A DNA stretch of 64,000 nt from Pseudomonas sp. GM49 (GCF_000282355.1 NZ_AKJL01000110.1:1-64000); one strand, 5' to 3'. Shown: positions 29,150 to 38,102, counted from the first letter of the stretch. Notes: generated by a model not told the origin, from the sequence alone. Made by a program: numbers and translations.

Positions 29150-29908
29150 TTACATCCGCTGCACAGTCACCGAACCCGCCGCGCCTTCTGGCCCAGGCTG
29201 ACCATCAGCCCCAGGTTTACCGCTCTTGCCGCCATCGGCCTTGTAAACCAGGCAGCCCTTGGCCTTGCCACCCGCACCCGGTTTGCCGCCAGGGCCGGCC
29301 AGGCCACCGACACCACCGGCCACCTGAACCTTGATCCGGTCGGCCGGGAAATCGTGCGGCACTGCCAGTTTGACCAGCGCCCCCGGTGCCCCCGGCTGAC
29401 CATTGCTGCCATCACTGCCATCGGCACCGCGACCGGCCTGCCCCCAGGTGCAGCCCGGTTCCTGGCCGTTGGCCCCATCAAGACCCACAAACCCCGGTGC
29501 GCCCGCACCACCGCGAGCATCAACGATCAATTGCGGTGCGTTCAGTGCCTTGATCTGCAAATCAAGGTTGCGCCCAGATCGAGCGGCCTTCTGGTAAGTC
29601 CCAGGTGCGCCACGAGCGGTGATCTGGCTGCCTTCGGACAAATCGGCCCGACGGACCTTCAGCGCCAGCGCCTGTTCCCCGGGCACTATGGCAATGCGTG
29701 CTTCACGCCCCAGATGCAATTCACCCACGGTAACTTCGGTCACATTCGAGGGGATCAGCAAGGTGCCGTAATCGGCCACTTCCAGGCGTTCCAGTTGCAG
29801 GGTGCTGGTGGTGTTGGGCAAGCGCATCAGCGAGTTGGGTTCGACACTCACCACCTGTGCGCTGGCCAATGGGCTGATGAGTGCGGCGAGCAGACAGAGT
29901 TTACGCAT
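29150..29908 (-). CDS. Secreted collagen-like glycine-rich protein
   Basis: A 252-residue protein with signal peptide MRKLCLLAALISPLASA. The first 110 residues form a beta-rich domain (SLMRLPNTTSTLQLERLEV, TVGELHLGREARIAI). The remainder is glycine-rich, with imperfect Gly-X-Y stretches such as GAPGFVGLDGANGQEPG, GADGSDGSNGQPGAPG and GKPGADGQPGPEGAAG, plus two cysteines (GCTWG, GCLVY). It is probably exported to the envelope or surface; function is unknown. Its start overlaps the last eight bases of the DUF1145 gene, so the two are co-translated. ATG 29908 is used because it carries the signal peptide. Confidence 0.75.
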   Translation of the reverse strand: MRKLCLLAALISPLASAQVVSVEPNSLMRLPNTTSTLQLERLEVADYGTLLIPSNVTEVTVGELHLGREARIAIVPGEQALALKVRRADLSEGSQITARGAPGTYQKAARSGRNLDLQIKALNAPQLIVDARGGAGAPGFVGLDGANGQEPGCTWGQAGRGADGSDGSNGQPGAPGALVKLAVPHDFPADRIKVQVAGGVGGLAGPGGKPGAGGKAKGCLVYKADGGKSGKPGADGQPGPEGAAGSVTVQRM

Positions 29909-30179
29909 GGGAAGCCTTCGAAGCGGTGGGGGCTGGAATGGTTTGCAGGTGGAACACACCGAAAATGATGATCTTCAGTCGGTCAAGCCAGGGATGGGCG
30001 CGCCCCCGGAGGCTGCGATAGCACAGCAACGCTTCCAGAAGATGGATGCCCCCCAACAGGCCACCGGCTAGATTGACCAACAGGTGCAGCGGAAAGACGA
30101 ACGGCGTGAGCAGATTGACCAGCACCACCGACCAGAACAGCAGGGTCAGCAACCGCCCCAGCCCCCATAAGACTTTCAT
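29901..30179 (-). CDS. DUF1145 small membrane protein
   Basis: A 92-residue protein with two hydrophobic helices (LLTLLFWSVVLVNLLTPF and LLVNLAGGLLGGIHLLEALL) and a basic C-terminal half. It fits the DUF1145 family of small inner-membrane proteins of unknown function found in gamma-proteobacteria. It is the first gene of a two-gene unit with the collagen-like gene, which it overlaps by eight bases. Confidence 0.78.
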   Translation of the reverse strand: MKVLWGLGRLLTLLFWSVVLVNLLTPFVFPLHLLVNLAGGLLGGIHLLEALLCYRSLRGRAHPWLDRLKIIIFGVFHLQTIPAPTASKASHA

Positions 30180-30327
30180 ACGCTCCCCCGATGAGAATTA
30201 TTGTTTGCGCGCACAGTAACGGCTTCCACGCGGGATAAGCCAGAGGGCAATGGAAAAATCTTCATGATGGCCGCCGAACGGCCGTCACAGCGATCAAACC
30301 TGTCGCCCGACGGCTCTATCTCTTGGC

Positions 30328-31035
30328 TCAGCGGTTTATATGCAGGTCCACGCGACGATTTTTCGCACGGCCTTCTTCTGTTTCGTTATCGGCGATCGGC
30401 TGGCTCTTGCCCTTGCCTTCGCTGGTGACTTTGTTCGGCGCCACACCCTGGCTCAACAGGTATTCCGCCACGCTGCTGGCACGCCGCTCCGACAAGCTCT
30501 GGTTATAGGCATCCGAACCGACGCTGTCTGTATGGCCGACCACCTTGATGCTGACCACATCGGCATCCTCGAACTTGCTCATCAACGCGACCAGTTGACT
30601 CTTCGCCGTCGGGGTCAGGTCGGATTGATTGAAGACAAACAGTACATCGCTCAGAGTAATGACTTCCGATTGCACAGGTTCGGCCTGTACGCTGTCCGGA
30701 TACTGCGGCACCGAGCAACCGTGGTGATCGACCAGGGTATTGGCGGGTGTGTCAGGGCAACGGTCACGTCGGTCGAAAATGCCATCGCCGTCTTCGTCGC
30801 CATCCTGGGCATAGCAGATCAAGCCGCCGGACAGGATACCCAGCGCCGCCCCACCCGCGGCCCAACTGCCACTTTCGATTGCGCCCAGGCCACCACCGAC
30901 CAGGCCGCCGATGAGGCTGCAAATTGGCCAGGTGCGTTGATTGAGGGGGGCAGTGCCGTCACTGTGGGTCGCACAGCCGGTCAAGAGGCTGCCAAGTAGC
31001 AGAACCGGCAAGACGGTCCTTGTGAGAACTATCAT
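30328..31035 (-). CDS. OmpA-family lipoprotein with thrombospondin type-3 repeat (copy 1)
   Basis: A 235-residue outer-membrane lipoprotein. MIVLTRTVLPVLLLGSLLTGC gives lipidated C21. A glycine-rich helical hairpin (LIGGLVGGGLGAIESGSWAAGGAALG) is followed by the calcium-binding thrombospondin-3 motif DGDEDGDGIFDRRDRCPDTP, a short proline-poor linker and the OmpA domain (KVVGHTDSVGSDAYNQSLSE, RAKNRRVDLHI). It probably ties the outer membrane to peptidoglycan. It is a close paralogue of the next gene, 90 bases upstream on the same strand, and the pair looks like a tandem duplication. Confidence 0.88.
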   Translation of the reverse strand: MIVLTRTVLPVLLLGSLLTGCATHSDGTAPLNQRTWPICSLIGGLVGGGLGAIESGSWAAGGAALGILSGGLICYAQDGDEDGDGIFDRRDRCPDTPANTLVDHHGCSVPQYPDSVQAEPVQSEVITLSDVLFVFNQSDLTPTAKSQLVALMSKFEDADVVSIKVVGHTDSVGSDAYNQSLSERRASSVAEYLLSQGVAPNKVTSEGKGKSQPIADNETEEGRAKNRRVDLHINR

Positions 31036-31125
31036 GTTGAAAGCTCCTGTGTCCCCGGCCAATACCGGTTACACAGGAGTAAAGACCCGCATCCGCGACT
31101 GCACAAGGCGCGGATGCGAGGGGGC

Positions 31126-31815
31126 TTAACGCTGGATTTTGATTTCCGTACGACGGTTCTGTGCACGACCGTCAGCGGTTTTGTTGTCTGCAACCGGCTG
31201 GCTTTCACCGGCACCGACAACCGACACGAAGTTGCTGCGAGGTACGCCTTGCTCGATGAGGTATTCAACCACCGAGTGGGCGCGTTTATCCGACAGTTTC
31301 TGGTTGTAGGAATCGCTGCCTACGCTGTCGGTATGGCCGGTTACGGTCAGTCGAGCAGTCGGTGCTTCGGCTTTCAGGCGAGTGGCAATCTTGTCGAGTA
31401 CCTGTTTGTCGGACGAGGTAAGCGTGGCTTTATCAAACTGGAAGTGAACATCGCGGATGACGATGGTTTCTTCCTTGACCACAACCGCCTCTTCGACCAC
31501 AGGTGCCGGTGGTGGGCAACCGTTGGCATCGACATGAACGCCTTTAGGCGTGCCCGGGCACTTGTCGCGGCTATCCGGTACACCATCGCCGTCTTCGTCG
31601 CCATCACCGTGAACCCAGCAATAAGCCGCTGCCGTACCGCCGACGAGCAGAGCACCATACCCTGCCCATGCCGAGCTTTCGGTCGCACCGAGGCCCGCAC
31701 CCACGACACCACCAACCGCCGCACAGGTCGGCCAGTCGGTTTTCTGCAAACCTGCGCAACCAGTCAAGACACTGGTTAGCAGAACCAAGGGTAATGCTGT
31801 CCGAACTATGCTCAT
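31126..31815 (-). CDS. OmpA-family lipoprotein with thrombospondin type-3 repeat (copy 2)
   Basis: A 229-residue lipoprotein with the same order of parts as its neighbour: lipobox MSIVRTALPLVLLTSVLTGC (C20), glycine-rich hairpin, DGDEDGDGVPDSRDKCPGTP calcium motif, a P/V/E linker (PPPAPVVEEAVVVKEE) and an OmpA domain ending RAQNRRTEIKIQR. The linker is longer than in copy 1. Both genes probably belong to one transcript starting upstream of 31815. Confidence 0.88.
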   Translation of the reverse strand: MSIVRTALPLVLLTSVLTGCAGLQKTDWPTCAAVGGVVGAGLGATESSAWAGYGALLVGGTAAAYCWVHGDGDEDGDGVPDSRDKCPGTPKGVHVDANGCPPPAPVVEEAVVVKEETIVIRDVHFQFDKATLTSSDKQVLDKIATRLKAEAPTARLTVTGHTDSVGSDSYNQKLSDKRAHSVVEYLIEQGVPRSNFVSVVGAGESQPVADNKTADGRAQNRRTEIKIQR

Positions 31816-31953
31816 CTAGTTTTCTCCTGAAGGATCGGCTTGGAACCGATTCAGGTAGTAAAGACCCGAGTTTTAATCTCCGCCAGCAATAGGCCATGCT
31901 GTTTATTCACGCGTTAACGACGGGTTGGCGCTTTTACCGCCAAGCCGCTCTAG

Positions 31954-31969
31954 GCCCGAACGTTCGGGC
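31954..31969. promoter_or_regulatory. Perfect 16-base palindrome upstream of the DUF6231 gene
   Basis: GCCCGAACGTTCGGGC lies 36 bases before ATG 32005, between divergent genes. The length and symmetry suggest an operator; the binding protein is unknown. A role as a short hairpin is also possible. Confidence 0.4.
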
Positions 31970-32004
31970 AGGCTAGTCTTGGCGGATCTGATTGAGGATC
32001 TTTG

Positions 32005-32502
32005 ATGATTGCAGGTATTTCTTCACGCACGCCGCAGCAGGCACTGGCCGCGTTACTTGACCGATATGCCCCCGCGCGCCTGTTGTTGATCGGCGCCAGC
32101 GAGTTCCCGGCGCTGGAGGCTTTCAAACTCGCTCACCCGGACAGTTGCGTCGCTTTCGCGCCCCCCGGCCCATTGCCCGACGAGTTGGCGGCCCGCCGTT
32201 TCGACCTGGCCCTGGTGGTCGATTGCCTGGAGCATTTGCCCAAGCGCGACGGCCTGAACCTGCTAGGCGGCATCCGCAACCTCAATGCCAGCCGTATAGC
32301 AGTGCTGGCAGATCTGCCGGCCTGTGGCTGGCAGGAAACGGACTTTTTCTCCCTGGCCCTGCAAGCCAGCGAACGCTTTCAACGGGACGAACAGGTCTTG
32401 ACCCTGTTTACCTACGATCTGCTTGAATACAAACAAGTCCCCGACTGGCTCAATTCGCGCTTCTGGGCCAATCCGGAAAATTTCGGGAAATACTGGTGGT
32501 AA
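32005..32502 (+). CDS. DUF6231 family protein (methyltransferase-like fold)
   Basis: A 165-residue protein. LLLIGASEFPALEAFKLAHPDS resembles the first strand-loop of a Rossmann-like methyltransferase, and RRFDLALVVDCLEHLPKRDGLNLLGGIRNL matches the region where such enzymes have their fourth strand. No complete SAM-binding signature is present. It ends NPENFGKYWW, a conserved tail. ATG 32005 is preferred to the TTG at 32002. It is the last core-type gene: mobile-island DNA begins directly after its stop. Confidence 0.7.
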   Translation: MIAGISSRTPQQALAALLDRYAPARLLLIGASEFPALEAFKLAHPDSCVAFAPPGPLPDELAARRFDLALVVDCLEHLPKRDGLNLLGGIRNLNASRIAVLADLPACGWQETDFFSLALQASERFQRDEQVLTLFTYDLLEYKQVPDWLNSRFWANPENFGKYWW

Positions 32503-32528
32503 TGCAATGATCTGACACCTTGCAAGCG

Positions 32529-32602
32529 TTAGATTCCCATTGTATTAGATGGCAGCCCCTTACGACCTCATAGCCTGAGCTGGTGATTAAGGGGCGATCT
32601 AA
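32529..32602. other. Candidate attachment/recombinase-binding region at the island's left end
   Basis: Between the DUF6231 stop (32502) and ginA (32666) lie TTAGAT at 32529 and again at 32545, 16 bases apart. The arm TTAGAT-n4-GCCCCTTA (32545-32562) is repeated inverted as TAAGGGGC-n1-ATCTAA (32588-32602). Such mixed direct and inverted arms are what tyrosine recombinases bind. The matching right end lies outside the window, so this is a candidate only. Confidence 0.45.
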
Positions 32603-32665
32603 TGGCCCTGAATCTGTTAAAGCAGACAAAAGGGATTGGGTGTCTGGTCAACGTAGGGATGGCAG

Positions 32666-33814
32666 ATGGAGCTTGTGAGGGCTACTCAAGATTTTGTGAT
32701 TGCTGGGCAACCCTTCCCGGAATTTCCCATTCTTCTGTGGGATTCGATGGAGAGTTGTATCCCCGTCAATCAATTCTTCCGCCACTACTTGCTTCGCGGA
32801 GCTATCGGGTCTAATCGTTCTTGGCCCAGTACTGGGCGTGCTCTTTACGATTTCTTCAGCTTCCTCCAAGCCCATGAGTTGGACTGGCGTGACGTTGATC
32901 GTGGCGAGGCAAAGAGCCTGGTGGCAGCCTATCGGGACTATTGCATGACGACGTGCAAACTGACACGCAATACCACCCGCCAGCGCTTGACTTACATCTG
33001 CAAATTCTACGAGTACGCCCTGAAGGAGGGGTGGGTGAATCGCGTGCCCTTCACCTACGAAGAACGCAACGTAAAGCGTGAAGCGAGCTTCCTAGCCCAT
33101 GTCGATGCCAGTGGCGGCAAGACCATGGCAAAAGATGTAATGCCCCGTACCTACAGGACCCTACCCAGTTTTCTGAGCATGCCCGAGATCAAATCGCTCC
33201 TGACCGCAGCGGAGAACCCCCATCATCGGATGATGATACGCCTAGCGCTGTATACAGGTTTGCGCCGCGAGGAAATCGCAGCCTTCCCGCTGGTCTATGT
33301 TTTCGACCCGGACAACGCTGGAAAAACCGAACGCAACCTGCGCATTCGACTTGATCCGTTTGACGGCAGCGGCATGGTGACCAAAGGCAGCAAGCCGCGA
33401 GATATTCAAGTTAGCCGACAATTCATGGCCGATCTCTATCGCTATGCAACGAAGGTGCGCGGCGAGCGTGCCTCGCTGAGCAAGAACCCGCAAAAGGCGT
33501 TGTTCCTCAATAAGTCCGGGGAACCTTATGGGGACAACGGCAAGAGTCTCAACCGGATCATCACCAAGACTGGCAAGCAAGCTGGAATCAAGGTTCATGC
33601 GCACATGCTACGGCATACATACGCCACCCAAACCCTGGTCAGCCTTCAGCGTAACCCTGCGAGCGGACTAGAGCCCTTAGTGTTTGTTCAGCGGCAACTC
33701 GGCCACAGTTCGATTCAGACAACCATGGTGTACCTGCACTTGGTCAACGAAATGGCCGACGAAGCGGTGCTGGCCTATGACGATGAGTTGAACGCGTTGG
33801 CGGAGGCGGTCTAA
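32666..33814 (+). CDS. ginA: Tyrosine recombinase, first of a trio (GinA/TnpA-like)
   Basis: A 382-residue integrase. An N-terminal SAM-like DNA-binding domain (about 40-130) precedes the catalytic domain, with arginine I in YTGLRREEIAA, the box-II motif HAHMLRHTYATQTL and LGHSSIQTTMVYLHL containing the third histidine and the nucleophilic tyrosine. All residues needed for strand exchange appear present. AGGGAT precedes the ATG. It is the first gene of a four-gene operon whose starts and stops overlap by 1-4 bases. This set matches ginABCD, the recombination module of GInt islands; RIT and Tn554-type TnpABC elements are more distant relatives of similar layout. Confidence 0.85.
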   Translation: MELVRATQDFVIAGQPFPEFPILLWDSMESCIPVNQFFRHYLLRGAIGSNRSWPSTGRALYDFFSFLQAHELDWRDVDRGEAKSLVAAYRDYCMTTCKLTRNTTRQRLTYICKFYEYALKEGWVNRVPFTYEERNVKREASFLAHVDASGGKTMAKDVMPRTYRTLPSFLSMPEIKSLLTAAENPHHRMMIRLALYTGLRREEIAAFPLVYVFDPDNAGKTERNLRIRLDPFDGSGMVTKGSKPRDIQVSRQFMADLYRYATKVRGERASLSKNPQKALFLNKSGEPYGDNGKSLNRIITKTGKQAGIKVHAHMLRHTYATQTLVSLQRNPASGLEPLVFVQRQLGHSSIQTTMVYLHLVNEMADEAVLAYDDELNALAEAV

Positions 33815-35490
33815 TGGGAAAGCGCAAGGTATTTACAAAGACCGATCTCAGTGTCTCGCAAGTCGAGCACAGCCGCGATGCAGTAGCCAATGTGGTTATT
33901 TTGCGCAAGGCCATACCGCCGAGTAACACCATTATCAAGTTCAAGCGGAACACTACCACTATCCGTAGCTTCGATTTTGCCCGTTGGTACGGCGCTGGCA
34001 TCGACCCCCTCACCCATGCCTGCCAGCGCCAGATCGAGCGCTTCCTCTCAGATGGAGAGGCCGTCCTAGCAACCAGCACCGTGACTAGCTACTGCAAGGG
34101 ACTGCGCAATTTTCTCGACTATTGCATGCTGCGGGCAACGGCATTTGGCCGAGAATTGGATTTGGCCGATATAACCCGAGATCTAATCGACGGTTATCTC
34201 GGCCATCTCGCTGGGTTAGACGTGACAACTATCAGTAACCGAACCACCTATTCACAGACCAAGTCCGTACTGCTCGCCTTGGGGCGGCGTGGACTGGTCC
34301 ACCTGGTCACCTCCGGCGATGCCGCGACCTTCCCGGATAATCCCTTTCCGAATAGCAACCGTAAGGTCAATGGCGAGACGGCGCTGTCCAAGCGCGAGCG
34401 GCAAGCGTTAACGGTGGCGCTGCGGCAGGCCATCAAGTCGATTTGGGATGACGATGTACCTGTGACCGGTGAACTCCTAAGCGTTATCCTGCTGGTCGTG
34501 GCACTGCACACTGGACGCAATACCACGCCACTGCTGGAAATGGGCCGCGACTGCCTGCGCTCGCACCCTAAGGATAACACTGTGTTCCTGGTGCTATGGA
34601 AACGGCGCGGCTACAACTCCAGCAAAGTGGCCCTCCGCCCCGAGTCAGACGCCGAACGCGTTTTGGAATCCACGCCGAGCGTGAGAACCACCCTGGAACG
34701 GCTGATCCGTCGCGTGATGACTCTAACCGAGCCTCTGGATGCAGAGGCACCGGTCGACCTCAAGGGCCGAGTGTGGCTGCATCGCATTCGTTCCGGAAAA
34801 AATGCCGGCGAAATCCATGCGTTGAGTGCGTCATCGTTGGGATACGCAGTAACCAGCCTTGTAGCTCGCTATAACCTGACCAACAGCGACGGAAGGCCGC
34901 TGCGCATTAACATCTCGCGTCTGCGCAAGACCTTCGCCAACCGCATCTTCGAGCTGACCGATGGAGATTTGGCGACCACTGCCGTGGCACTCGGCAATAC
35001 CCCGCGTGTAGCCGACCAAAACTACTTGGCACCCGGTGAAGTTGCCCGTCGCAACTGGCAGTTCATGGGTGAGGTACTGGTGCAGGAGTTGCTAACCCAG
35101 ACCATTGGAGCGACCTATAAGAATACCCCCATGGGCCGCTGCGCCGACCCGGTGAACGGCCAGTATGCTCCGAAGCGCGAGGGTGCGACCTGCACGAACT
35201 TCATAAACTGCCTGCGGTGCAGTCACTATGCGGTGACCGCCGAGGATCTGTACAAACTGTTCAGCTTCTACTTCCGCGTGCTGACCGAGCGCTCGCGTAT
35301 GGACAAGCGGCGCTGGGCACGAGAGTACGCCCACATCCCCCGTTTGATAGACCACTACATCATTGCTGAGGGCCTTCGTCGCGGCACGTTCAAGGCAGCC
35401 GTCGTGGAGGCCGCCCGTGAGCGTGCCCGCATCCTGCCTCATCCATTCTGGACAGTTGATCTGATTGACAACTTGGAGGTCTTTGCATGA
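33814..35490 (+). CDS. ginB: Tyrosine recombinase, second of the trio (GinB/TnpB-like), degenerate active site
   Basis: A 558-residue recombinase with a long N-terminal region and the integrase fold towards the C terminus. Arginine I is in LHTGRNTTPLLEM. The box-II motif reads SRLRKTFANRI, lacking the usual first histidine. LGNTPRVADQNYL keeps the tyrosine but has asparagine where LGH is usual. The C-terminal part holds a cysteine cluster (C..., TCTNFINCLRCSHYA) likely to bind zinc. Such partly degenerate partners are normal in trio systems. It starts within the ginA stop (TAATG). Confidence 0.82.
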   Translation: MGKRKVFTKTDLSVSQVEHSRDAVANVVILRKAIPPSNTIIKFKRNTTTIRSFDFARWYGAGIDPLTHACQRQIERFLSDGEAVLATSTVTSYCKGLRNFLDYCMLRATAFGRELDLADITRDLIDGYLGHLAGLDVTTISNRTTYSQTKSVLLALGRRGLVHLVTSGDAATFPDNPFPNSNRKVNGETALSKRERQALTVALRQAIKSIWDDDVPVTGELLSVILLVVALHTGRNTTPLLEMGRDCLRSHPKDNTVFLVLWKRRGYNSSKVALRPESDAERVLESTPSVRTTLERLIRRVMTLTEPLDAEAPVDLKGRVWLHRIRSGKNAGEIHALSASSLGYAVTSLVARYNLTNSDGRPLRINISRLRKTFANRIFELTDGDLATTAVALGNTPRVADQNYLAPGEVARRNWQFMGEVLVQELLTQTIGATYKNTPMGRCADPVNGQYAPKREGATCTNFINCLRCSHYAVTAEDLYKLFSFYFRVLTERSRMDKRRWAREYAHIPRLIDHYIIAEGLRRGTFKAAVVEAARERARILPHPFWTVDLIDNLEVFA

Positions 35491-37376
35491 GCGACAACAC
35501 CTTGGTGGTAACAACCTGTGCCTTCTTTGCAGCCCAGCCTGATGATGTGCGTGGGCTCTCCGCATCCGAGCGCGAAACCCTAATTGTCAGCAGCACTCAG
35601 ATCGATGGAAAGTGGGTCATCCTCAGCCACTACCGCGATAATATTTGGCAACTCGATGGGTTCACCAGCAACGTGGAGATGAGCAGGAGACGGCTGGACT
35701 TCAACAAAATACCGTCGGCATTTCGAGAAGTGATGAAGGCAATGTTGTACCGCTATCTACGACGTGGCCGCAGAGCCGGTATACGGCCTAAAGGCAGCTC
35801 TACGAAAGTTTTATTCCATAATGCACTGCCATTCTTACGCCATTTGCAGGCGCTTAAGCTCGATCACATTTACGCGGCAACCCCCATGGTTTGCGGGACC
35901 TATGTGAACGCAAGCAAGGCGTATCGGCAAACCAAGCATTCTAAAGATAAGCCACTTTCGCAAAATATAATGGAATCCCGTTTCCAAGCCGTCGAAGCGC
36001 TCTATGAACTCAGTCAATACACCGACGACCGGATGCCGACGCATCCATGGCCCGAGACTTCAGCGGCGGCATTGGCGGGGCTCACCGGCCATGGATCCAA
36101 TTACATAAGCAAAACACATTTAATTTCCGATGATGTGTTCTGCGTCCTGTTCGAGCGAGCCTACCAGCAACTTGAAAGCGGTCAGCACCTGCTTGACCTC
36201 CGCGATGCAATGGATGCCCTAACGACGCAGCGAAAAGGGCAACCTACCAGTTCCGTCTATGCTGCCAAGAACCTTCAGCTTGGCTCTCTTGGTTGGGAGG
36301 GCGGTCTGAACTCACTCAATAAGGCACTACTCGATCTGCGGACTTCTTGTTACATCGTCGTAGCCAGCACTTCCGGCTGTCGCAACCACGAGCTGACCAA
36401 TCTACAGTCAGGCGCACACCACCGCACCGAGGACGACGAAGGCACCATATACCACTGGATGCGCTCTCGCTCGGAAAAAACCGATGCTGGTGTGCATGAC
36501 TGGATGATCCCCGAAGTTGCTGTGCGCGCCCTGCGCCTGATGGAGCGCTGGAGCACGCCCTATCAGGCCATGCTTGCCGCCGAAATCACGCAGCGGAGAC
36601 GCGCCAATCCATATGATCCGCAGATCGTTGAGGCACAGAAACACCGCCATGCGCTCTTTCTCGCTGTGGATCCAAAAATTAATCAGGCACGCACGCTTAG
36701 CAACAAAAATTGGAATGGGCGCCTTAAAGCATTCACCAAGGATTGTGGTCTGAGTTGGAATCTCACTACCCATCAGTTCCGCCGCAAGTTCGCCAACTAC
36801 GCCGCGCACAGCCGCTTCGGCGATCTGCGCTACCTCAGGGAGCATTACGCGCACTGGTCGTTGGACATGACCTTGGGCTACGCCATGGACGATAGCTGGG
36901 GACAACATCTGGACCTTGAACTGTACGCCGATATTCAGGGAGAGGTGGAAGACATAAAACTCGGTGTCGTAGATAAATGGCTAGGTGACGAATCCTTGGC
37001 CGGGGGCTATGGCAAAGCGCTCAAGCAGTGGCAGCGGGAGCCGCAGAACCTGCTGATTTTCAAGGATCACGCCTCGATGTTGAAGTCCATTAGTGAGAGT
37101 ACCGCAATCCGCAGCAACGGCCATGCCTGGTGCACGGCGGACAATGACGGTTGCGTCGGCAACACCCTTGAACGTACCCGCTGCGGCGATTGCAACCATG
37201 CCGTGATCGGACGCGGCCACGCGGCCATCTACCAGCGACTCTACGATGATCTGAAAGGGCTGCTGCATTGCACAGACATCGGCGAGGGCGGACGTCAGCG
37301 CGTTGAGCGCGACCTGAAGCGCTGCCGTGACGTACTGGCGCAGTTGGGAATGGCCCCGGAGACTTTAATCGCATGA
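35487..37376 (+). CDS. ginC: Tyrosine recombinase, third of the trio (GinC-like)
   Basis: A 629-residue recombinase. Arginine I lies in STSGCRNHELTNL, box II is THQFRRKFANYAAHS, and REHYAHWSLDMTLGYAMDD supplies the third histidine and a candidate tyrosine. A C-terminal segment of about 100 residues has cysteines (AWCTADNDGCVGNTLERTRCGDCNHAV) resembling a zinc ribbon, followed by a coiled region. It overlaps ginB and ginD by four bases each (ATGA). In GInt islands all four gin genes are reported as needed for excision. Confidence 0.82.
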   Translation: MSDNTLVVTTCAFFAAQPDDVRGLSASERETLIVSSTQIDGKWVILSHYRDNIWQLDGFTSNVEMSRRRLDFNKIPSAFREVMKAMLYRYLRRGRRAGIRPKGSSTKVLFHNALPFLRHLQALKLDHIYAATPMVCGTYVNASKAYRQTKHSKDKPLSQNIMESRFQAVEALYELSQYTDDRMPTHPWPETSAAALAGLTGHGSNYISKTHLISDDVFCVLFERAYQQLESGQHLLDLRDAMDALTTQRKGQPTSSVYAAKNLQLGSLGWEGGLNSLNKALLDLRTSCYIVVASTSGCRNHELTNLQSGAHHRTEDDEGTIYHWMRSRSEKTDAGVHDWMIPEVAVRALRLMERWSTPYQAMLAAEITQRRRANPYDPQIVEAQKHRHALFLAVDPKINQARTLSNKNWNGRLKAFTKDCGLSWNLTTHQFRRKFANYAAHSRFGDLRYLREHYAHWSLDMTLGYAMDDSWGQHLDLELYADIQGEVEDIKLGVVDKWLGDESLAGGYGKALKQWQREPQNLLIFKDHASMLKSISESTAIRSNGHAWCTADNDGCVGNTLERTRCGDCNHAVIGRGHAAIYQRLYDDLKGLLHCTDIGEGGRQRVERDLKRCRDVLAQLGMAPETLIA

Positions 37377-37801
37377 TACCTAAGGACAAGCAAACCAATT
37401 ACAAGCCTGCCGAGGATCGCGAGAAGGATCTGAAACTCGCGCTCCTCCGCATCCAGAAGGGTCGTACCCGCACTGGGGAGTCCAAGGTTACCATCGCAGC
37501 GGTCGCCCGTGAGGCGGGCGTATCAACGGCGCTGATTCACAACCACTACCCACGAATTGCCGAAGCGATCCGGGAGGTTCAAGGTCGTTCCAGTCGCGCC
37601 ATGCGTGATGTAAAACAACAAGACTTGATTGCGGAACGTAAGAAGTCCGCTGCGTACCGACAGGAGATCGAAGAATTGCGGGCCAAGGTCGCCAATCTCG
37701 CATCCATCAATGAGGTGCTGATGGACGATAACCGTGTGCTCAAAGCAAAGCTGAACGACCCTAAGATTGTCGAACTGACTTCAAGGAAGCCGCATGGATA
37801 G
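37373..37801 (+). CDS. ginD: Small helix-turn-helix/coiled-coil protein of the recombinase operon (GinD/TnpC-like)
   Basis: A 142-residue basic protein. Residues 38-60, around VTIAAVAREAGVSTALIHNHYP, form a TetR-like helix-turn-helix. From about 85 onward is a heptad-like coiled coil (YRQEIEELRAKVANLASINEVL). It probably binds the attachment site and assists the recombinases, as TnpC does in Tn554. The ATG lies inside the ginC stop. It is the last gene of the operon. Confidence 0.8.
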   Translation: MIPKDKQTNYKPAEDREKDLKLALLRIQKGRTRTGESKVTIAAVAREAGVSTALIHNHYPRIAEAIREVQGRSSRAMRDVKQQDLIAERKKSAAYRQEIEELRAKVANLASINEVLMDDNRVLKAKLNDPKIVELTSRKPHG

Positions 37802-38102
37802 GTCGATTTTGCATAGCATGCATTCGCACCCTTTTGCGTCGAGGGAAATGTCAGTACAGAAATATCCTTGGTAACCGAGGCTTAAATTGCTCCGTGTAAA
37901 CCACTTTTGTTCCTTGTTAACCACAGTGGTTTACAGTGCAAAAATTAGGGTTACAGAATTTGGGCCTACCCTGCCCCCCGGAGGTGTCCGGTCTTTAATC
38001 GCCCTCTGGTAACTATCCCTGCATCGAACCAATGCGCCGACACGACGAAGTGAAATACAGCGCATTGAAGTCATTACTCGAGTGTTTCCAAAGCTCTCGC
38101 GC
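37802..38102. other. Gap after ginD with an 11-base inverted repeat
   Basis: No gene is supported. TGTAAACCACT (37895-37905) and its exact complement AGTGGTTTACA (37925-37935) flank a second small palindrome, AACCAC-A-GTGGTT (37919-37931). It could be a recombinase or regulator site, or a weak transcript end. The remaining bases show nothing clear. Confidence 0.5.
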
